Shown: positions 17,829-28,159, counted from the first letter of the stretch. The stretch: 64,000 nt of DNA from Pirellulales bacterium (GCA_016935315.1 JAFGRD010000075.1:1-64000), one strand, 5' to 3'. A program made the numbers and translations. The notes: a model not told the origin generated them from the letters alone.

Positions 17829-18512
17829 TTACGTCCACCGGTGCTCGGGTCGCTGGAGGATCTCGCTGATGACGATCGCCTGGCGGAGATTGGTGGGGCT
17901 GCTCAACAGGGCGGGCAGGCCGGCGGCGGCAGGGACGGGCAGATGCTCGATGCGGTCTTCGGGCTCCGAGGGGGCTTCCGCCCGGGGCGAAGCGGCCGCC
18001 TCGCCGGGAACGGCCGTCAGTTGGCTCACTTCGTGATCGAACGTCTTGTGCAGACGGTCCTCGATCCTCTCGTCGGAATGAGCCACTTCCGTGCCGAGCT
18101 GAGAGCTCCGCTGCTTGAACTTCCCCGCATCGAGAAACTGGCCCACATGCTCTTGCACTTCGTTGCCGAGGGCCCGAGGGCGGGCAACCTCGGCCTCGAC
18201 GGGCTGGGCGACGACGACTTGGGCCGTGGCGGGTCGTCGGGCCGGCTGTGGTGGAGGTGGCGGCGGTTGCTGACCGCCCCGGCGTTGGGCCGCCCGACGC
18301 AGGAATTCGCCGATCTCGTCCTCGACGTCCCCGGCGACCGGCTGACCCTGGCCGCGGGGAGCGGGCGGCCTGCGCGGAGCCGGCTTCTGCTGCCCTTTGA
18401 CCCCCTTGCCGAGCAATTGCAGGATGGCCGGGACGACGATGAACAAGATCACGACGGCGATCCCGATCAGGTCGTCCCAACCTTGGGCCCAGAGCGGGGC
18501 GAAGTGGATCAT
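17829..18512 (-). CDS. Membrane-anchored Pro-rich hypothetical protein next to flotillin
   Basis: A 227-residue protein with one N-terminal membrane helix ([20 protein letters not shown]) and a long soluble tail. The tail has a Pro/Gln linker containing six consecutive prolines, a helical middle part and a short conserved-looking end ([14 protein letters not shown]). I do not recognise a family. Its start ATG overlaps the flotillin stop by 4 nt (18509-18512), so the two are translationally coupled and probably function together at membrane microdomains; this is inferred from context only. Confidence 0.7.
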   Translation of the reverse strand: MIHFAPLWAQGWDDLIGIAVVILFIVVPAILQLLGKGVKGQQKPAPRRPPAPRGQGQPVAGDVEDEIGEFLRRAAQRRGGQQPPPPPPQPARRPATAQVVVAQPVEAEVARPRALGNEVQEHVGQFLDAGKFKQRSSQLGTEVAHSDERIEDRLHKTFDHEVSQLTAVPGEAAASPRAEAPSEPEDRIEHLPVPAAAGLPALLSSPTNLRQAIVISEILQRPEHRWT

Positions 18513-19567
18513 GCCGCACTTCCCTCCTTGCCGCCGACCGGTACGCCGGCCTTGGCGATGGCGGTCCGCATCTCGGTGTCCGCGCGAATGTTGCCCAGCT
18601 TGTAGTAATCCACGATGCCCAGCGTGCCGTCGCGGAAGGCCTGCGAGATGGCCTTGGGCACTTCGGCCTCGGCCTCGACCACTTTGGCCCGGCTCTCCTC
18701 GATCTGGGCGATGTTTTCCTGCTCTTCGGCCACGGCCATGGCGCGGCGTCCTTCCGCATTGGCCCGGGCGACCCGCATGTCGGCCTCCGCCTGATCGGCC
18801 TGGAGGCGGGCACCGATGTTCTCACCCACGTCGACGTCGGCGATGTCGATCGAGACGATTTCGAAGGCGGTTTGCGAATCGAGGCGGCGCCCGAGCACGA
18901 TCTTGGAGATCCGGTCGGGGTTCTCGAGGACCTCGGTGTGCAAACCGGCCGAACCGATCGCGCTGACGATGCCCTCGCCCACGCGGGCGACAATCGTCTC
19001 TTCGGTGGCCCCGCCGATCAATTGCTGCAGGTTGGCCCGGACCGTGACGCGGGCCTTGACTTTTAGCTGGATGCCGTTTTGAGCAACGCCGTCGAGCGAA
19101 TCTCGGCCGGAGCCGCGCACCGGGCAGTCGATCACCTTGGGATAGACGCTGGTCTGAACGGCCTCGAGCACGTTGCGCCCGGCCAGGTCGATTGCCGCCG
19201 CCAGCTTGAAATCGAGATCGAGCAGCTTGGCCTTCTTGGCCGCGATCAGCGCCCGAATGACCAGCGGCACGTTGCCGCCGGCCAGATAATGGGCCTCCAG
19301 GGCCTTGGAGGTCACGCCGCTGTCGTCGTCGATGCCGGCTTGCACGGCCATGATCTTGCTGCGGACGATCACCGCCGGGTTGACCTTGCGGAAGGTCATC
19401 CCCAGCAGGTCGAAGATTCCGATGCTGGCGCCGGTGGTTTTGGCCTGGATCCAGAGGCCGAAATATCGGGCAAAGATCGCCAGAGCGATCAGGCCGAGGA
19501 TGATGCCGACCACGATGGCGATGATGATCCCCATCTGGACGGGATCGACTTGGGCAAGGAATGCCAT
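18509..19567 (-). CDS. floA: Flotillin-like protein FloA
   Basis: A 352-residue FloA-type flotillin, which scaffolds functional membrane microdomains. An N-terminal membrane-associated hydrophobic segment ([20 protein letters not shown]) is followed by an SPFH domain ([37 protein letters not shown]). A long helical coiled part rich in Ala/Glu comes next ([20 protein letters not shown]). It ends in the family's [20 protein letters not shown]. The start at 19567 follows AAGGAG. Downstream genes on the same strand and the two NfeD genes upstream form the flotillin/NfeD set known from many bacteria. Confidence 0.93.
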   Translation of the reverse strand: MAFLAQVDPVQMGIIIAIVVGIILGLIALAIFARYFGLWIQAKTTGASIGIFDLLGMTFRKVNPAVIVRSKIMAVQAGIDDDSGVTSKALEAHYLAGGNVPLVIRALIAAKKAKLLDLDFKLAAAIDLAGRNVLEAVQTSVYPKVIDCPVRGSGRDSLDGVAQNGIQLKVKARVTVRANLQQLIGGATEETIVARVGEGIVSAIGSAGLHTEVLENPDRISKIVLGRRLDSQTAFEIVSIDIADVDVGENIGARLQADQAEADMRVARANAEGRRAMAVAEEQENIAQIEESRAKVVEAEAEVPKAISQAFRDGTLGIVDYYKLGNIRADTEMRTAIAKAGVPVGGKEGSAA

Positions 19568-19692
19568 GGCGCGCTCCTTCAGCACATGAATGTTTGCCTT
19601 CGGCGGCCCTCCCGGCGGAAGCCCGGCCGGCTTTTTTCAAGGGGTCGGGTCGCCCCTTTCTGCCGCCTGTTTATCCGTATCGGCCTGTGTTG

Positions 19693-20262
19693 TCAACCCG
19701 GCGAGTCGTCGAAGGGGCTCTCAAACGGTCTCATTAGGGGGTCTTCGGCGTCCTCCGACGGCTCTTCGGCGCTTAGCGGTCGGACCACCGCCCGGCGGCC
19801 CCGGACCTCGATCACACGGACCGGCTGGCCGGCTTCGATGGGCATTCCTTCACTGACGGCATCGACGGTCAGCCCATCGATCGTGATCGCGCCTCCGGGA
19901 AGCATCTTGCATTTGGCCCGGGCGACCTGGCCGATGAAGCCTTTCAGACGCTCTCTGCGTGGGTCTTCCGGCAGCACGTCGTCGCTGCTTGGCGCCATCA
20001 GAAGGACGCGCCGGCCCATGGCGGTTTTGGGCCAGACCTTCAGCGCGCCGACGACCAGCGCCGGCAGTCCCACCAGCGCCACGCCGAGGATGACGAACCC
20101 CACCCACGTATGGCCTTCCTGTTGGAAGCCCATGAAAATGGCCGCCAGGATCGCGCTGAACGAAAGGAAGCCGAGGATGCCGGCCGAGGGGAAAAAGACC
20201 TCCAAGATGGCCAGCCCCAGTCCCAGCACCAACAGCAGAATTGCCCAGACCCAGGGATCCAT
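19693..20262 (-). CDS. NfeD-like membrane protein (short form)
   Basis: A 189-residue protein with hydrophobic segments at about residues 3-65 (VWAILLLVLGLGLAILEVFF, ILGFLSFSAILAAIF, FVILGVALVGLPALVVGAL) and a C-terminal OB-fold domain (FIGQVARAKCKMLPGGAITI to PVRVIEVRGRRAVVRPL). NfeD proteins bind stomatin/flotillin partners. It lies 125 bp upstream of floA on the same strand. The last 25 residues are an acidic tail without a known role. Confidence 0.85.
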   Translation of the reverse strand: MDPWVWAILLLVLGLGLAILEVFFPSAGILGFLSFSAILAAIFMGFQQEGHTWVGFVILGVALVGLPALVVGALKVWPKTAMGRRVLLMAPSSDDVLPEDPRRERLKGFIGQVARAKCKMLPGGAITIDGLTVDAVSEGMPIEAGQPVRVIEVRGRRAVVRPLSAEEPSEDAEDPLMRPFESPFDDSPG

Positions 20263-20356
20263 GTGTTTGCCTTGACGATTCCCATGCCTTCTGATCGGGA
20301 AACACCACGAAAATCAACGCCATCTTAAGTCAGCATGCAAGGCAAGAGCAAGGCCG

Positions 20357-22606
20357 CTAACTCCCCTCCACCGCCCGCACGACGATGCGGTTGCCGTGGA
20401 CTTCGACGACTTCGATCTCGGTGCCGCGGGCAACGACGTCGCCGTCGGTGATCACGTCGACGAGCATCGTTCCGAATCGGGCCTTTCCGCTGGGGGTCAA
20501 CTGGGTGGTGGTGGTTCCCCGGCTGCCGACGAAGTCGCCCAGCTCGACCAGCGACTCGCGGCGGCTGATGCTTTCGGCCTCCTCGCCCTCGGGCGGCTGC
20601 AACATCATGCGATTGAACAGCGGCGCGCGCGGCAGCCACCGCCGCAGCAAGAAGGCCGTGGCGACGATTCCCACCCCGGCGCCGGCGACCGTCAACAGCG
20701 ACCACTGTAGCTGGTCGTACTGTTGTTGGTTGTGGGGAAGCACGAAGGTCTGGCTGGCGAGAATCAACGAGATCAACACAAGGCATCCTCCGCCGAGACC
20801 GAAAATGCCGAACCCCGGCAGCACGAAGATCTCCAGCAACAGGCAGGCCACGCCGGCGACAAACAACGTGATTTCCAGCCAGCCGGCCGTTCCTCCCAGA
20901 TAGTGGCTCCAGAAAAACAACAGGAAGCACACCGTGGCCACAAATCCGCCCACGCCGATCCCGGGGGCGTGCAGTTCGGCATACAGGGCCACGAAGGCGA
21001 TCATCAGCACCAGGGCCGAAACGCCCGGCGAGGCCAAGGCGTCGATCAGGAAATCGGCCCAACTGGACTCCAGCACGACCAACTCGTCCAGGCCGTAGTA
21101 CCGCTGGAATTCTTCGAGGTCTTCGGCCGTGCGATTGGCCAGCCCGTACTCTACCGCCCGCGTGCCGTCGACCAGCAGCGTCTCGTTGGGACGCGTGATC
21201 GGCATCCCCTTCTCCCATGCCGGACCGTTGGGGTCGGCTTGCCGCAGCTCCTTGAGCTCTTCGTCGCAGAAGTATCCCACCTCGCCCGGCCGCGCGCAGC
21301 GATAGACCTCCAACTGCGGATTGATCATGGCCACCGGCAGCGACCAGGACCTTCCCCGCCAAGGCCCGTCCGGGTTGCGGATGCTCTGTTGGGCGTACTC
21401 GATCTCTTCCGCGGAAAGTCTCGACGCCTCCGACCCGCCCAGCTTCGCCCGCGGGTGCATCACGACCTGGTCGCAAGCCAGGGCGACCAGCGCCGCGTCG
21501 GAACGGGCCTGCAGGGGAATGTAGGCCACGGTGCGGACCCGGCTGGGATCCAACCCCACCAGGAACTCGGCCAGCCCGTGGATGCTGTCTTCCGGCGACC
21601 CGCCCAGACTGTCGATCCACACGCAAACGAAGTTCACCTCGCCCGCCTGAACCTTGTCCTTGATCGCATTCTCGAGCTGCCGGACCATGCTGGCGTTGAT
21701 GGGGCCCCGCAAATCGACGCGGACCGGCTGCCAGTGGCGGACCAGCGACGGGTCTTCTTCCATGGCGTCCGGGGGCAACTCCAGGACCTTGGCGACCTCG
21801 GCGCGGGAGTCGGGCAGGTAGCCCACGAAGTCGAGCCGCCGGGCCTCGTCGCCGGTGAAGCGACCCGCGCCCGCAGCGGACAACTCCCGCAAGGGTTGTT
21901 CCGATTTGATCGTGCGGACCTCGCGCAGCGCGTCAAGCTCCTGCGGCAATACGTACTCCGTGCTGATCTCGGTCTCCACTTTCAACACGTCCAGCGACGG
22001 GTCGAGCAGCCACAAGGCCACGTTGACGGGAATCGTCCGGCGGCGCTCGGCGATTTCGGTGTAGGCGCTTCGCTCGGTCGGGCCGATGGGCTCCGGGCCG
22101 GCGCTGACCGGGCCGAGCTCGGCCTCGCCGGGCATCATGATCTGGTCGCAGGCCAGCGCCACCAGCACGGCGTGTCCGCGGATCGACTCCGGCACGTAGG
22201 CCACCGTCTGGGCCGCGTTGAGCTCGCTTCCGGCAAGGAAGCGAGCCAGTCCCAACGCCACGGAGAACTCGGTCCCGGAGAAATCGTCCCGGTCTTCCGG
22301 CACGCCGAACTCGAAGATCAGCACGGGCCGGGCGTTTTCCTTGCGGGCCTTCTCGATCACGCGGCGGACGAACTGCTTTACCCGGCCGGCTTCCTCGGCC
22401 GTGATCGGCTGGAGAATGCGGATTGTGCGGCCCAAACGGGCCGGAGTGTCCGCTGCCGGCACGTCGGCGGCCTTGGCTTCCGGCTGGTCCTGCGCGGCGG
22501 TGACGGCGGACACATGGCAACAGACCAGCCCCAGGGCAGCAATCGCCCCAGCGACAATTCGCCAGGCTGACGGGCAAGCGTGGTCTATAACGGGCGGCAA
22601 CGTCAT
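20357..22606 (-). CDS. Membrane-bound ClpP-class serine protease of the long NfeD family, with two protease-like domains
   Basis: A 749-residue protein. The order is signal peptide, first ClpP/SDH-like domain (ALVALACDQIMM-like block VLVALACDQIMMPGEAELG), second such domain (INASMVRQLENAIKD, FVCVWIDSLGGSPEDS, AALVALACDQVVMHPRAKLGG), four to five membrane helices (ALVLMIAFVALYAELHAPGIGVGG, ...), and a C-terminal NfeD OB domain. Known relatives cleave stomatin. The Ser/Lys dyad is hard to place: the second domain has QARSDAALVALA where a Ser-Ala-G is expected. The start at 22606 (MTLPPV) is the first ATG; a TTG lies 9 codons upstream. Confidence 0.85.
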   Translation of the reverse strand: MTLPPVIDHACPSAWRIVAGAIAALGLVCCHVSAVTAAQDQPEAKAADVPAADTPARLGRTIRILQPITAEEAGRVKQFVRRVIEKARKENARPVLIFEFGVPEDRDDFSGTEFSVALGLARFLAGSELNAAQTVAYVPESIRGHAVLVALACDQIMMPGEAELGPVSAGPEPIGPTERSAYTEIAERRRTIPVNVALWLLDPSLDVLKVETEISTEYVLPQELDALREVRTIKSEQPLRELSAAGAGRFTGDEARRLDFVGYLPDSRAEVAKVLELPPDAMEEDPSLVRHWQPVRVDLRGPINASMVRQLENAIKDKVQAGEVNFVCVWIDSLGGSPEDSIHGLAEFLVGLDPSRVRTVAYIPLQARSDAALVALACDQVVMHPRAKLGGSEASRLSAEEIEYAQQSIRNPDGPWRGRSWSLPVAMINPQLEVYRCARPGEVGYFCDEELKELRQADPNGPAWEKGMPITRPNETLLVDGTRAVEYGLANRTAEDLEEFQRYYGLDELVVLESSWADFLIDALASPGVSALVLMIAFVALYAELHAPGIGVGGFVATVCFLLFFWSHYLGGTAGWLEITLFVAGVACLLLEIFVLPGFGIFGLGGGCLVLISLILASQTFVLPHNQQQYDQLQWSLLTVAGAGVGIVATAFLLRRWLPRAPLFNRMMLQPPEGEEAESISRRESLVELGDFVGSRGTTTTQLTPSGKARFGTMLVDVITDGDVVARGTEIEVVEVHGNRIVVRAVEGS

Positions 22607-22962
22607 CGGAGGACCGTCCCGGCGGTGACACAAAACCCGCCTATTGACTCTTGCACGCTCAATGCACGAGGGCGACCAACGGGTACCCGACTTGTCCGGC
22701 CCCCCGTTGATCGGCCTGGATCATTCACAGTGCAAACATCAATAAGTGTTTACCATGACAGGGTTTTCGACAGTAGATTATAGGCCGTCGGCCCGGCGCG
22801 TCAATCGGGGGTGCCCCGCTGCCGACGGCCTTTGCCCTTTTGCGAGAACGCGCCCCCGGCCGCAACAGGCGGCGCGAGGCTTCCCGACGAGCGGAGCCGT
22901 CTACTTGGAGCTTCGCCGCCGTTGGCCGAATATTGCCCCGAATCGCGGGCCAGGCCCCACGC
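22607..22962. other. Gene-free stretch with repeat copy 4
   Basis: It holds the 103-bp element at 22643-22745. The remaining 220 bp show no gene or recognisable site. Confidence 0.5.
22643..22745. repeat. 103-bp palindromic MITE-like element, copy 4
   Basis: It runs from TATTGACTCTTGCA to CAGTGCAAACATCAATA, in the same orientation as copy 1. The terminal inverted repeat is nearly perfect (TATTGA...TCAATA). The hairpin arms GACCAACGGGTACCC / CCCCCCGTTGATCGG carry compensable changes. Confidence 0.85.
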
Positions 22963-23889
22963 TTACCGCGTGTTGGTGCGACCCGGCTGCTGACCGATCT
23001 GTGGGGCGGAAGCCGGTCTGACGACCGTCTGCCAGTCCGACGGGGCCACGGCACGAAACGGATCGCCCTTGAAAACCCGCAGCGGATCGTTCACCACGAT
23101 GCCAAAGAACTGGTAGGCCGTGTGGCTCTTGCCGTTGGGTAGATAGATGTCCATGGCGAACGGCATCATGTTTCGCGTGGTCAGGATCAACTCGGCGCGG
23201 GAGAAATTGGCGGCGTCCGGGGCGAAGCGGGGGTAGGCCTCGAGCCAGATTTCGCCGGTGCGCCCCTCCGGCGGCTGGATCACGCGAAGGAAATAACGCT
23301 GCTTCATCTTGGCGGCCTCGGCCCCGAACAGAAACGGCAAGGGACCGTCGGCAATCGCCTTGCCGCGCAGGTCCGGCGGCAATTGGTGCTGCGTGAGCTT
23401 CTTCTCGACGTAGTTGAATTCGTGGATCCACTGGCCGTCGCAAATCCATTTCTCCGCCCGCTGGCCCTCGATCTCAAAGCTCCCCTTGTCCGGCGCGGCG
23501 TACTTGACCTTGCCCTGGTCGACGTACTTGGGCTTGTTCGGATCGCCGAACACTGGATCGTATTCCCAGCGGGTGAAATTCGACTCGAACGTGGTCACGC
23601 GGGCGCTGTGTTGTTCCCACGCCTTGAGCACCTGGTCCAAGTAGGCCTCCTGCTGCGGCGTCAGTTGAAACGGCGCCCGCGGCTGGGGCGTCGGCGTCGG
23701 CGCCCGTTGCTGGAGCGTCGGGTACTGCGGCACGACCGGTTGGTCCGGTCGAAGGGGCGGGCGACGCCCGGAGGCCGCCGAATTGGCCGCCGGGCCAACG
23801 GTCTGCGCCTCGGTCGCAACGGGCAGCAGCCAAACGGCGATTGCCAGAAGCCCCACGAGCACGGTTCCGAAACCGGTTCGCAACAGCAT
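22963..23889 (-). CDS. TIGR03009-family planctomycete secreted protein
   Basis: A 308-residue exported protein with a signal peptide (VLVGLLAIAVWLLPVATEAQ), a Pro/Gln-rich linker (about residues 45-80) and a domain that matches the planctomycete-restricted TIGR03009 family: QQEAYLDQVLKAWEQHS, FTRWEYDPVFG, KVKYAAPDKGSFEI, EKWICDGQWIHEFNY, LPFLFGAEA. The fold resembles outer-membrane lipoprotein carrier-like (LolA/LolB) proteins; the function is not established. The start at 23889 follows GGGAGGGAA. It is divergent from the glycosyltransferase. Confidence 0.85.
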   Translation of the reverse strand: MLLRTGFGTVLVGLLAIAVWLLPVATEAQTVGPAANSAASGRRPPLRPDQPVVPQYPTLQQRAPTPTPQPRAPFQLTPQQEAYLDQVLKAWEQHSARVTTFESNFTRWEYDPVFGDPNKPKYVDQGKVKYAAPDKGSFEIEGQRAEKWICDGQWIHEFNYVEKKLTQHQLPPDLRGKAIADGPLPFLFGAEAAKMKQRYFLRVIQPPEGRTGEIWLEAYPRFAPDAANFSRAELILTTRNMMPFAMDIYLPNGKSHTAYQFFGIVVNDPLRVFKGDPFRAVAPSDWQTVVRPASAPQIGQQPGRTNTR

Positions 23890-24155
23890 GGGTTCCCTCC
23901 CATTGATCCAGTGAGCAGCGGGCCGGCCGCCGCAAGCAGTGCTAGCAGCCCGTCCTTGGTTGGTAGACCGACAAAGGTCACACGATTCTAGCAGGATCGA
24001 GCCGGGGCCTCCATGGCAGTTTGGGCAACGTTTGCACTTCCTGCAGAACAGCCGCGCCGATATCATGTTCCGCGGTTGCCTGCCGCCGGCGGCCTCGTGC
24101 CGCGCCGCACGGAAGCACCACGGCAGCCGCTCTCACGCCGCAAGGACGCGATTTA

Positions 24156-25292
24156 GTGAAGATCGCTCTGATCCACGACTGGCTCACCGGCATGCGGGGC
24201 GGCGAGAAGTGTCTCGAGGTGCTCTGCCGCCGCTTTCCGGAAGCTCGGCTGTTCACGCTGTTGCGCAAGCCGGGCAGCACCTCGCCGGCAATCGAGCGGA
24301 TGCGGATCACTACCAGCTTCCTGCAGCGGTTGCCCGGCGCGACCCGGCATTACCGATTCCTGCTGCCGCTGATGCCCTCGGCGGTCGAGCGGCTGGAAAT
24401 CCCCGGTGACGTGGACCTGGTGCTGAGCCTCAGCCATGCGGTGGCCAAGAGCGTGAAGCCGCCACCCGGCGTGCCGCACGTCTGCTATTGCTTCACGCCG
24501 ATGCGTTACGCCTGGCATCGCCGGGCCGACTATTTCTGCGTTTCCGGCCGATTCCGGCGAACGCCGATCGGCGTGGTCCGCAACGCCGTGCTCGACCGGA
24601 TCCGCCAATGGGACCGAGACCGCAGCGATCGCGTGACCCATTTCGTGGCCATCAGCCGAACGGTGGCCGACCGGATCGCCGAGTGCTACGGCCGCCCCAG
24701 CAGCGTCATCTATCCGCCGGTCGATACCCGCTTCTACACGCCGGCGCCTCCGTCGGGCGGCGTCGGCCGCGAGGATTTCTATTTGTGCGTCTCGGCGTTG
24801 GTGCCCTACAAGCGGGTCGACCTGGCCATCGAGGCCTGCAACCGGCACCAGCGGCGGCTGGTCGTCATCGGGGACGGACCCCGACAGCGGCAGCTTGCCC
24901 GGCAGGCCGGACCGACCGTGACCCTGACCGGCTGGCTCGGCAACGAGCAGATTCGCGACCACCTGCGACGTGCCCGGGCGTTGCTGTTTCCCGGAAACGA
25001 GGATTTCGGCATCGTACCGTTGGAGGCCCAGGCCTGCGGCGCGCCGGTCATCGCACTGGGCCAAGGCGGCGCGACGGAAACGGTGTTGCCGGCCAACGAG
25101 CGGACCACGGGCACCGGCTGGTTCTTCGACGAGCAGACGCCCGAGTCGCTCTACCGTGCCATCGAGCGTTTCGAGACCCAATCCGAGCGTTTCGACGCCC
25201 ATCTGTCCAGACGCCAGGCCGAGCGATTTGCCATGGAACGTTTCGAGCGGGAACTGGTGACGTTCCTGGAGCAGGTCGCCGAAGCGGCGTGA
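24156..25292 (+). CDS. Glycosyltransferase family 4
   Basis: A 378-residue GT-B glycosyltransferase. The N-terminus VKIALIHDWLTGMRGGEKCL has the glycine-rich acceptor-side loop. HVCYCFTPMRYAWHRRADYF is typical of a GT4 branch acting in polysaccharide or lipid-linked glycan synthesis. The nucleotide-sugar E-x7-E motif is in NEDFGIVPLEAQACGAPVIA. A Rossmann half precedes it (YLCVSALVPYKRVDLAIEAC). The GTG at 24156 is chosen because the fold begins there and AAGGA precedes it. Only 18 bp separate it from ldhA, so the two are probably cotranscribed although functionally unrelated. Confidence 0.85.
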   Translation: MKIALIHDWLTGMRGGEKCLEVLCRRFPEARLFTLLRKPGSTSPAIERMRITTSFLQRLPGATRHYRFLLPLMPSAVERLEIPGDVDLVLSLSHAVAKSVKPPPGVPHVCYCFTPMRYAWHRRADYFCVSGRFRRTPIGVVRNAVLDRIRQWDRDRSDRVTHFVAISRTVADRIAECYGRPSSVIYPPVDTRFYTPAPPSGGVGREDFYLCVSALVPYKRVDLAIEACNRHQRRLVVIGDGPRQRQLARQAGPTVTLTGWLGNEQIRDHLRRARALLFPGNEDFGIVPLEAQACGAPVIALGQGGATETVLPANERTTGTGWFFDEQTPESLYRAIERFETQSERFDAHLSRRQAERFAMERFERELVTFLEQVAEAA

Positions 25293-25310
25293 CCGTGGAG
25301 ACCAACATCG

Positions 25311-26321
25311 ATGGACATCGCCGTATTCAGCACCAAACCCTACGATCGGCAATTCCTTGAAGAGGCCAACCAGCAAGCGGGCCACAGGCTGGTCTTCTTC
25401 GAGCCACGGCTGACACAACAGACTTGCCCCTTGGCCGACGGTTTCCCGGCCGTCTGCGCGTTCGTCAACGACGAACTGGACGCGGGCGTGCTGCTGACTT
25501 TGTGGAAACACGGGACGCGGCTGATCGCCATGCGCTGTGCCGGCTTCAACAACGTCGACCTGCGATCGGCCGGCCAATTGGGGCTGACGATCACCCGTGT
25601 CCCCGCCTACTCGCCCCGCGCCGTTGCCGAACACACGGTGGGCTTGATCCTCGCGCTGGCCCGCAAGTTGCACAAGGCCTACAACCGGGTGCGCGAGGGC
25701 AACTTCGCTCTGGACGGCCTGCTGGGCTTTGAACTGAACGGGCATACGGCCGGCGTGATCGGCACGGGGAAGATCGGTGCCATCGCCGCGCAAATCCTGG
25801 CCGGGTTCGATTGCCGGCTGTTGGCCCACGACGTCGCCGAGAATCCTGCGCTGCAATCGATCGGGGGCCGCTACGTCACACTCGACGAACTGTTCGCCCA
25901 GTCCGATCTGATCACCCTGCATTGCCCGCTGGTTCCCCAAACCTTCCATCTGATCAACGACGAGGCCCTCGCCAAGATGAAGCAGGGCGTGATGTTGATC
26001 AACACCAGTCGCGGCAAGCTGATCGATACGGAGGCGGTGGTGCGGGCGTTGAAGTCGGGCAAGATCGGCTCGCTGGGGCTGGACGTCTACGAGGAAGAGG
26101 CCGACTTGTTCTTCGAGGACCTCTCCAATCGCGTGATCCAGGACGACGTCTTCGCCAGGATGCTCACCTTCCCCAACGTCATCATCACCGGTCACCAGGC
26201 GTTCTTCACGCACCGCGCCTTGCAGGCCATCGCCGAAGAAACGCTGGCCAACGTCACCGCATTCGAGCAAGGCCAAGCACCGCTGGGCACGATTACCGCG
26301 GCGATGGTGAAAAGACCCTGA
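25311..26321 (+). CDS. ldhA: D-lactate dehydrogenase, fermentative (2-hydroxyacid dehydrogenase family)
   Basis: A 336-residue enzyme reducing pyruvate to D-lactate with NADH. It follows LdhA from end to end: [57 protein letters not shown], the Rossmann loop [18 protein letters not shown], the catalytic Arg/Glu/His triad in [27 protein letters not shown] and ITGHQAFFT. The length matches the family. GGAGA precedes the ATG. It indicates mixed-acid fermentation capacity. Confidence 0.93.
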   Translation: MDIAVFSTKPYDRQFLEEANQQAGHRLVFFEPRLTQQTCPLADGFPAVCAFVNDELDAGVLLTLWKHGTRLIAMRCAGFNNVDLRSAGQLGLTITRVPAYSPRAVAEHTVGLILALARKLHKAYNRVREGNFALDGLLGFELNGHTAGVIGTGKIGAIAAQILAGFDCRLLAHDVAENPALQSIGGRYVTLDELFAQSDLITLHCPLVPQTFHLINDEALAKMKQGVMLINTSRGKLIDTEAVVRALKSGKIGSLGLDVYEEEADLFFEDLSNRVIQDDVFARMLTFPNVIITGHQAFFTHRALQAIAEETLANVTAFEQGQAPLGTITAAMVKRP

Positions 26322-26408
26322 CGCCGAGAGGAAGCTGACGCCGAGACGGTGTTGAACATGCAACGCCGCGTGCCCAAGGTGGCGTGGCCAGCGGCAGCGG
26401 CCGTTGGA

Positions 26409-27893
26409 TTAGGGGAACCGCAGCTCCAACACGTAGGCTTCCCACTGCTTCTGAAAGGCCGCCATGTCCTCGCGGTCGAGGACCGCACGCAGCGTCTCGT
26501 AGCCGGTCGGATCCTTCTGGTGATCAGCGTGGAAGCGGCGATAGAACGTCTCCAGCAGGCCGTGTTCCTGGAGATAGTAACAGAGGTAACGGGCCTGGGC
26601 GTAGTTGGTGCCTTTGTCCATCCGGTAGAACCCGGTGTCGGTGGTCGAGCAGAGCGTCTTGAACGAAGGCACCTGCTTCCGGCGAATCGCCTCCTGCAAC
26701 CCGGCCAGCCGCCAGTTGGTCAGCCCCACGATCCGGCCCTCCCGCGAGGCGCTCTGTTCGTAGAGCGAGCCGAGGCCTTCGTTCATCCACGCCGGGCACT
26801 CGGGGAAATTGGCGGCCACGAAAGGATGAACGATTTCGTGGACCAGCGTGCCGCCCCCGGTGGCAATGTTCATGATCAGCGACCGCTCGGCGTGCGAATA
26901 GTAGCCGAACGGCGTCGAGGGGTCGTGGTTGAAAATGCTCTTGCAGTGCTTGCGGTAGCTGGTGTCGTCCTTGAACAGCCAGATGTCGAGAATCGCGGTC
27001 GGGTCCTTGGTGAAATAGGCCTGCTTGAGCCGATCGACGGCCCACTTCACCGTTCCCTCGGCACGGCGCTTGACCACCGCCGGCGATTCGTCGCCGACGA
27101 CGACGAACGGGTGCTGGATCACGACGGTAAACCCTCGGGGCACCCTCTTACCCAGTTGCATCAGGTGCTGTGCGTAGTCGGCCGCGGTGAAGGTCTCGGC
27201 CGCCTCGCCCGGCCTCAGTTGCCCCGGCTCGAGCCGCAGCCGGATCAACGTCCACTGTTTGGCGTCGTATTTCAACGGCCAGAGCTTCAAGAGGGTCGCC
27301 CGCTCCATGCGGCGATAGGTCCCGTCCGCCTCGGCCGGCTCGTGGTAGATCACCTGGTCCGATGCGGCGTCGTAGCCGAGCACGAGCCGGAAGTGCTCGG
27401 ACGCGCCGGGCCGCTCGTCGTAGTGCGTACAGACGATCGAGGGAACGCCGGCCGCCAGGTCGGCGTGCAGGGCCTTCCAGTGCGCCTGCAGAGCGTCGTC
27501 GAAGGCGGCCGCCGGGATCTGGTACCAGACCGGACCGGCGCGAAACCCGATGGTTTTCAGTGCGGCGGCCAATTCCCTGGTATGACATCCCCTGGCCAGC
27601 ATCGGGTCGAGGCCCGCACAATCGAACACGTAATCCTGATCCACCCGCTGGCCGAGTTTCCGCAGAAACATGGCCGCACAGGCTTCACCGCAGAAATCGG
27701 GCTTCTGGCGGATGTGGGGCACATCGCGGATCAGCACGTCGGCGAGCCTTTCCGAGGGCGCGGGATCGGCGGCCTTGGGGGAGGAATCCTGGTCCGCCTT
27801 CTTCGGCTGGCCGGGAAACGCGGCACCGAAGATCGCCACGATCAACGCGGCCAGGACAACGGGAGTCGCGACGATCAATCGGCGGGCGTGCAC
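26409..27893 (-). CDS. Secreted/anchored fusion of a C39-like cysteine peptidase domain and a DUF1570-type gluzincin
   Basis: A 494-residue protein. An N-terminal hydrophobic signal/anchor (RLIVATPVVLAALIVAIFGA) is followed by a papain-like C39 domain with the nucleophile Cys in KPDFCGEACAAMFL, SIVCTHYD and the His in the ASEHFRLVLGYD block. From about residue 260 a metallopeptidase domain follows, with HEIVHPF (HExxH) and downstream Glu candidates in WMNEGLGSLYEQ. Both catalytic motifs look intact. The GTG at 27893 follows AGGAAA; an upstream ATG at 27944 is in frame. It converges with ldhA. Confidence 0.75.
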   Translation of the reverse strand: MHARRLIVATPVVLAALIVAIFGAAFPGQPKKADQDSSPKAADPAPSERLADVLIRDVPHIRQKPDFCGEACAAMFLRKLGQRVDQDYVFDCAGLDPMLARGCHTRELAAALKTIGFRAGPVWYQIPAAAFDDALQAHWKALHADLAAGVPSIVCTHYDERPGASEHFRLVLGYDAASDQVIYHEPAEADGTYRRMERATLLKLWPLKYDAKQWTLIRLRLEPGQLRPGEAAETFTAADYAQHLMQLGKRVPRGFTVVIQHPFVVVGDESPAVVKRRAEGTVKWAVDRLKQAYFTKDPTAILDIWLFKDDTSYRKHCKSIFNHDPSTPFGYYSHAERSLIMNIATGGGTLVHEIVHPFVAANFPECPAWMNEGLGSLYEQSASREGRIVGLTNWRLAGLQEAIRRKQVPSFKTLCSTTDTGFYRMDKGTNYAQARYLCYYLQEHGLLETFYRRFHADHQKDPTGYETLRAVLDREDMAAFQKQWEAYVLELRFP

Positions 27894-28159
27894 GGCTGGT
27901 GTTTCCTGTCGTCTATCCTGAGTTCGGATGGGCGGCCGCCCCATGCGACGGCCGCTCGGTGCGATCGTACCGTACGATTAGGACGCAAGTCCACGGAGAT
28001 TGGTTCCCATCGGCCGGCTGCGACGTTATATGTCCGCAGTAGCGGAGCCTAGTTGACCGGCGGCCCCACACTCGGCGGCCGCCGGTGCGCTTAGCACGTG
28101 TTCGATGAATCGGGGTACACACTTAGACGCAAGTCATTTTAAGAAAAGGAGTTATGGTT

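Noticed and set aside
20723-22570. 615-codon plus-strand frame
   Set aside because: It is antisense to the long NfeD protease, whose domains are clear; the composition is that of a shadow frame.
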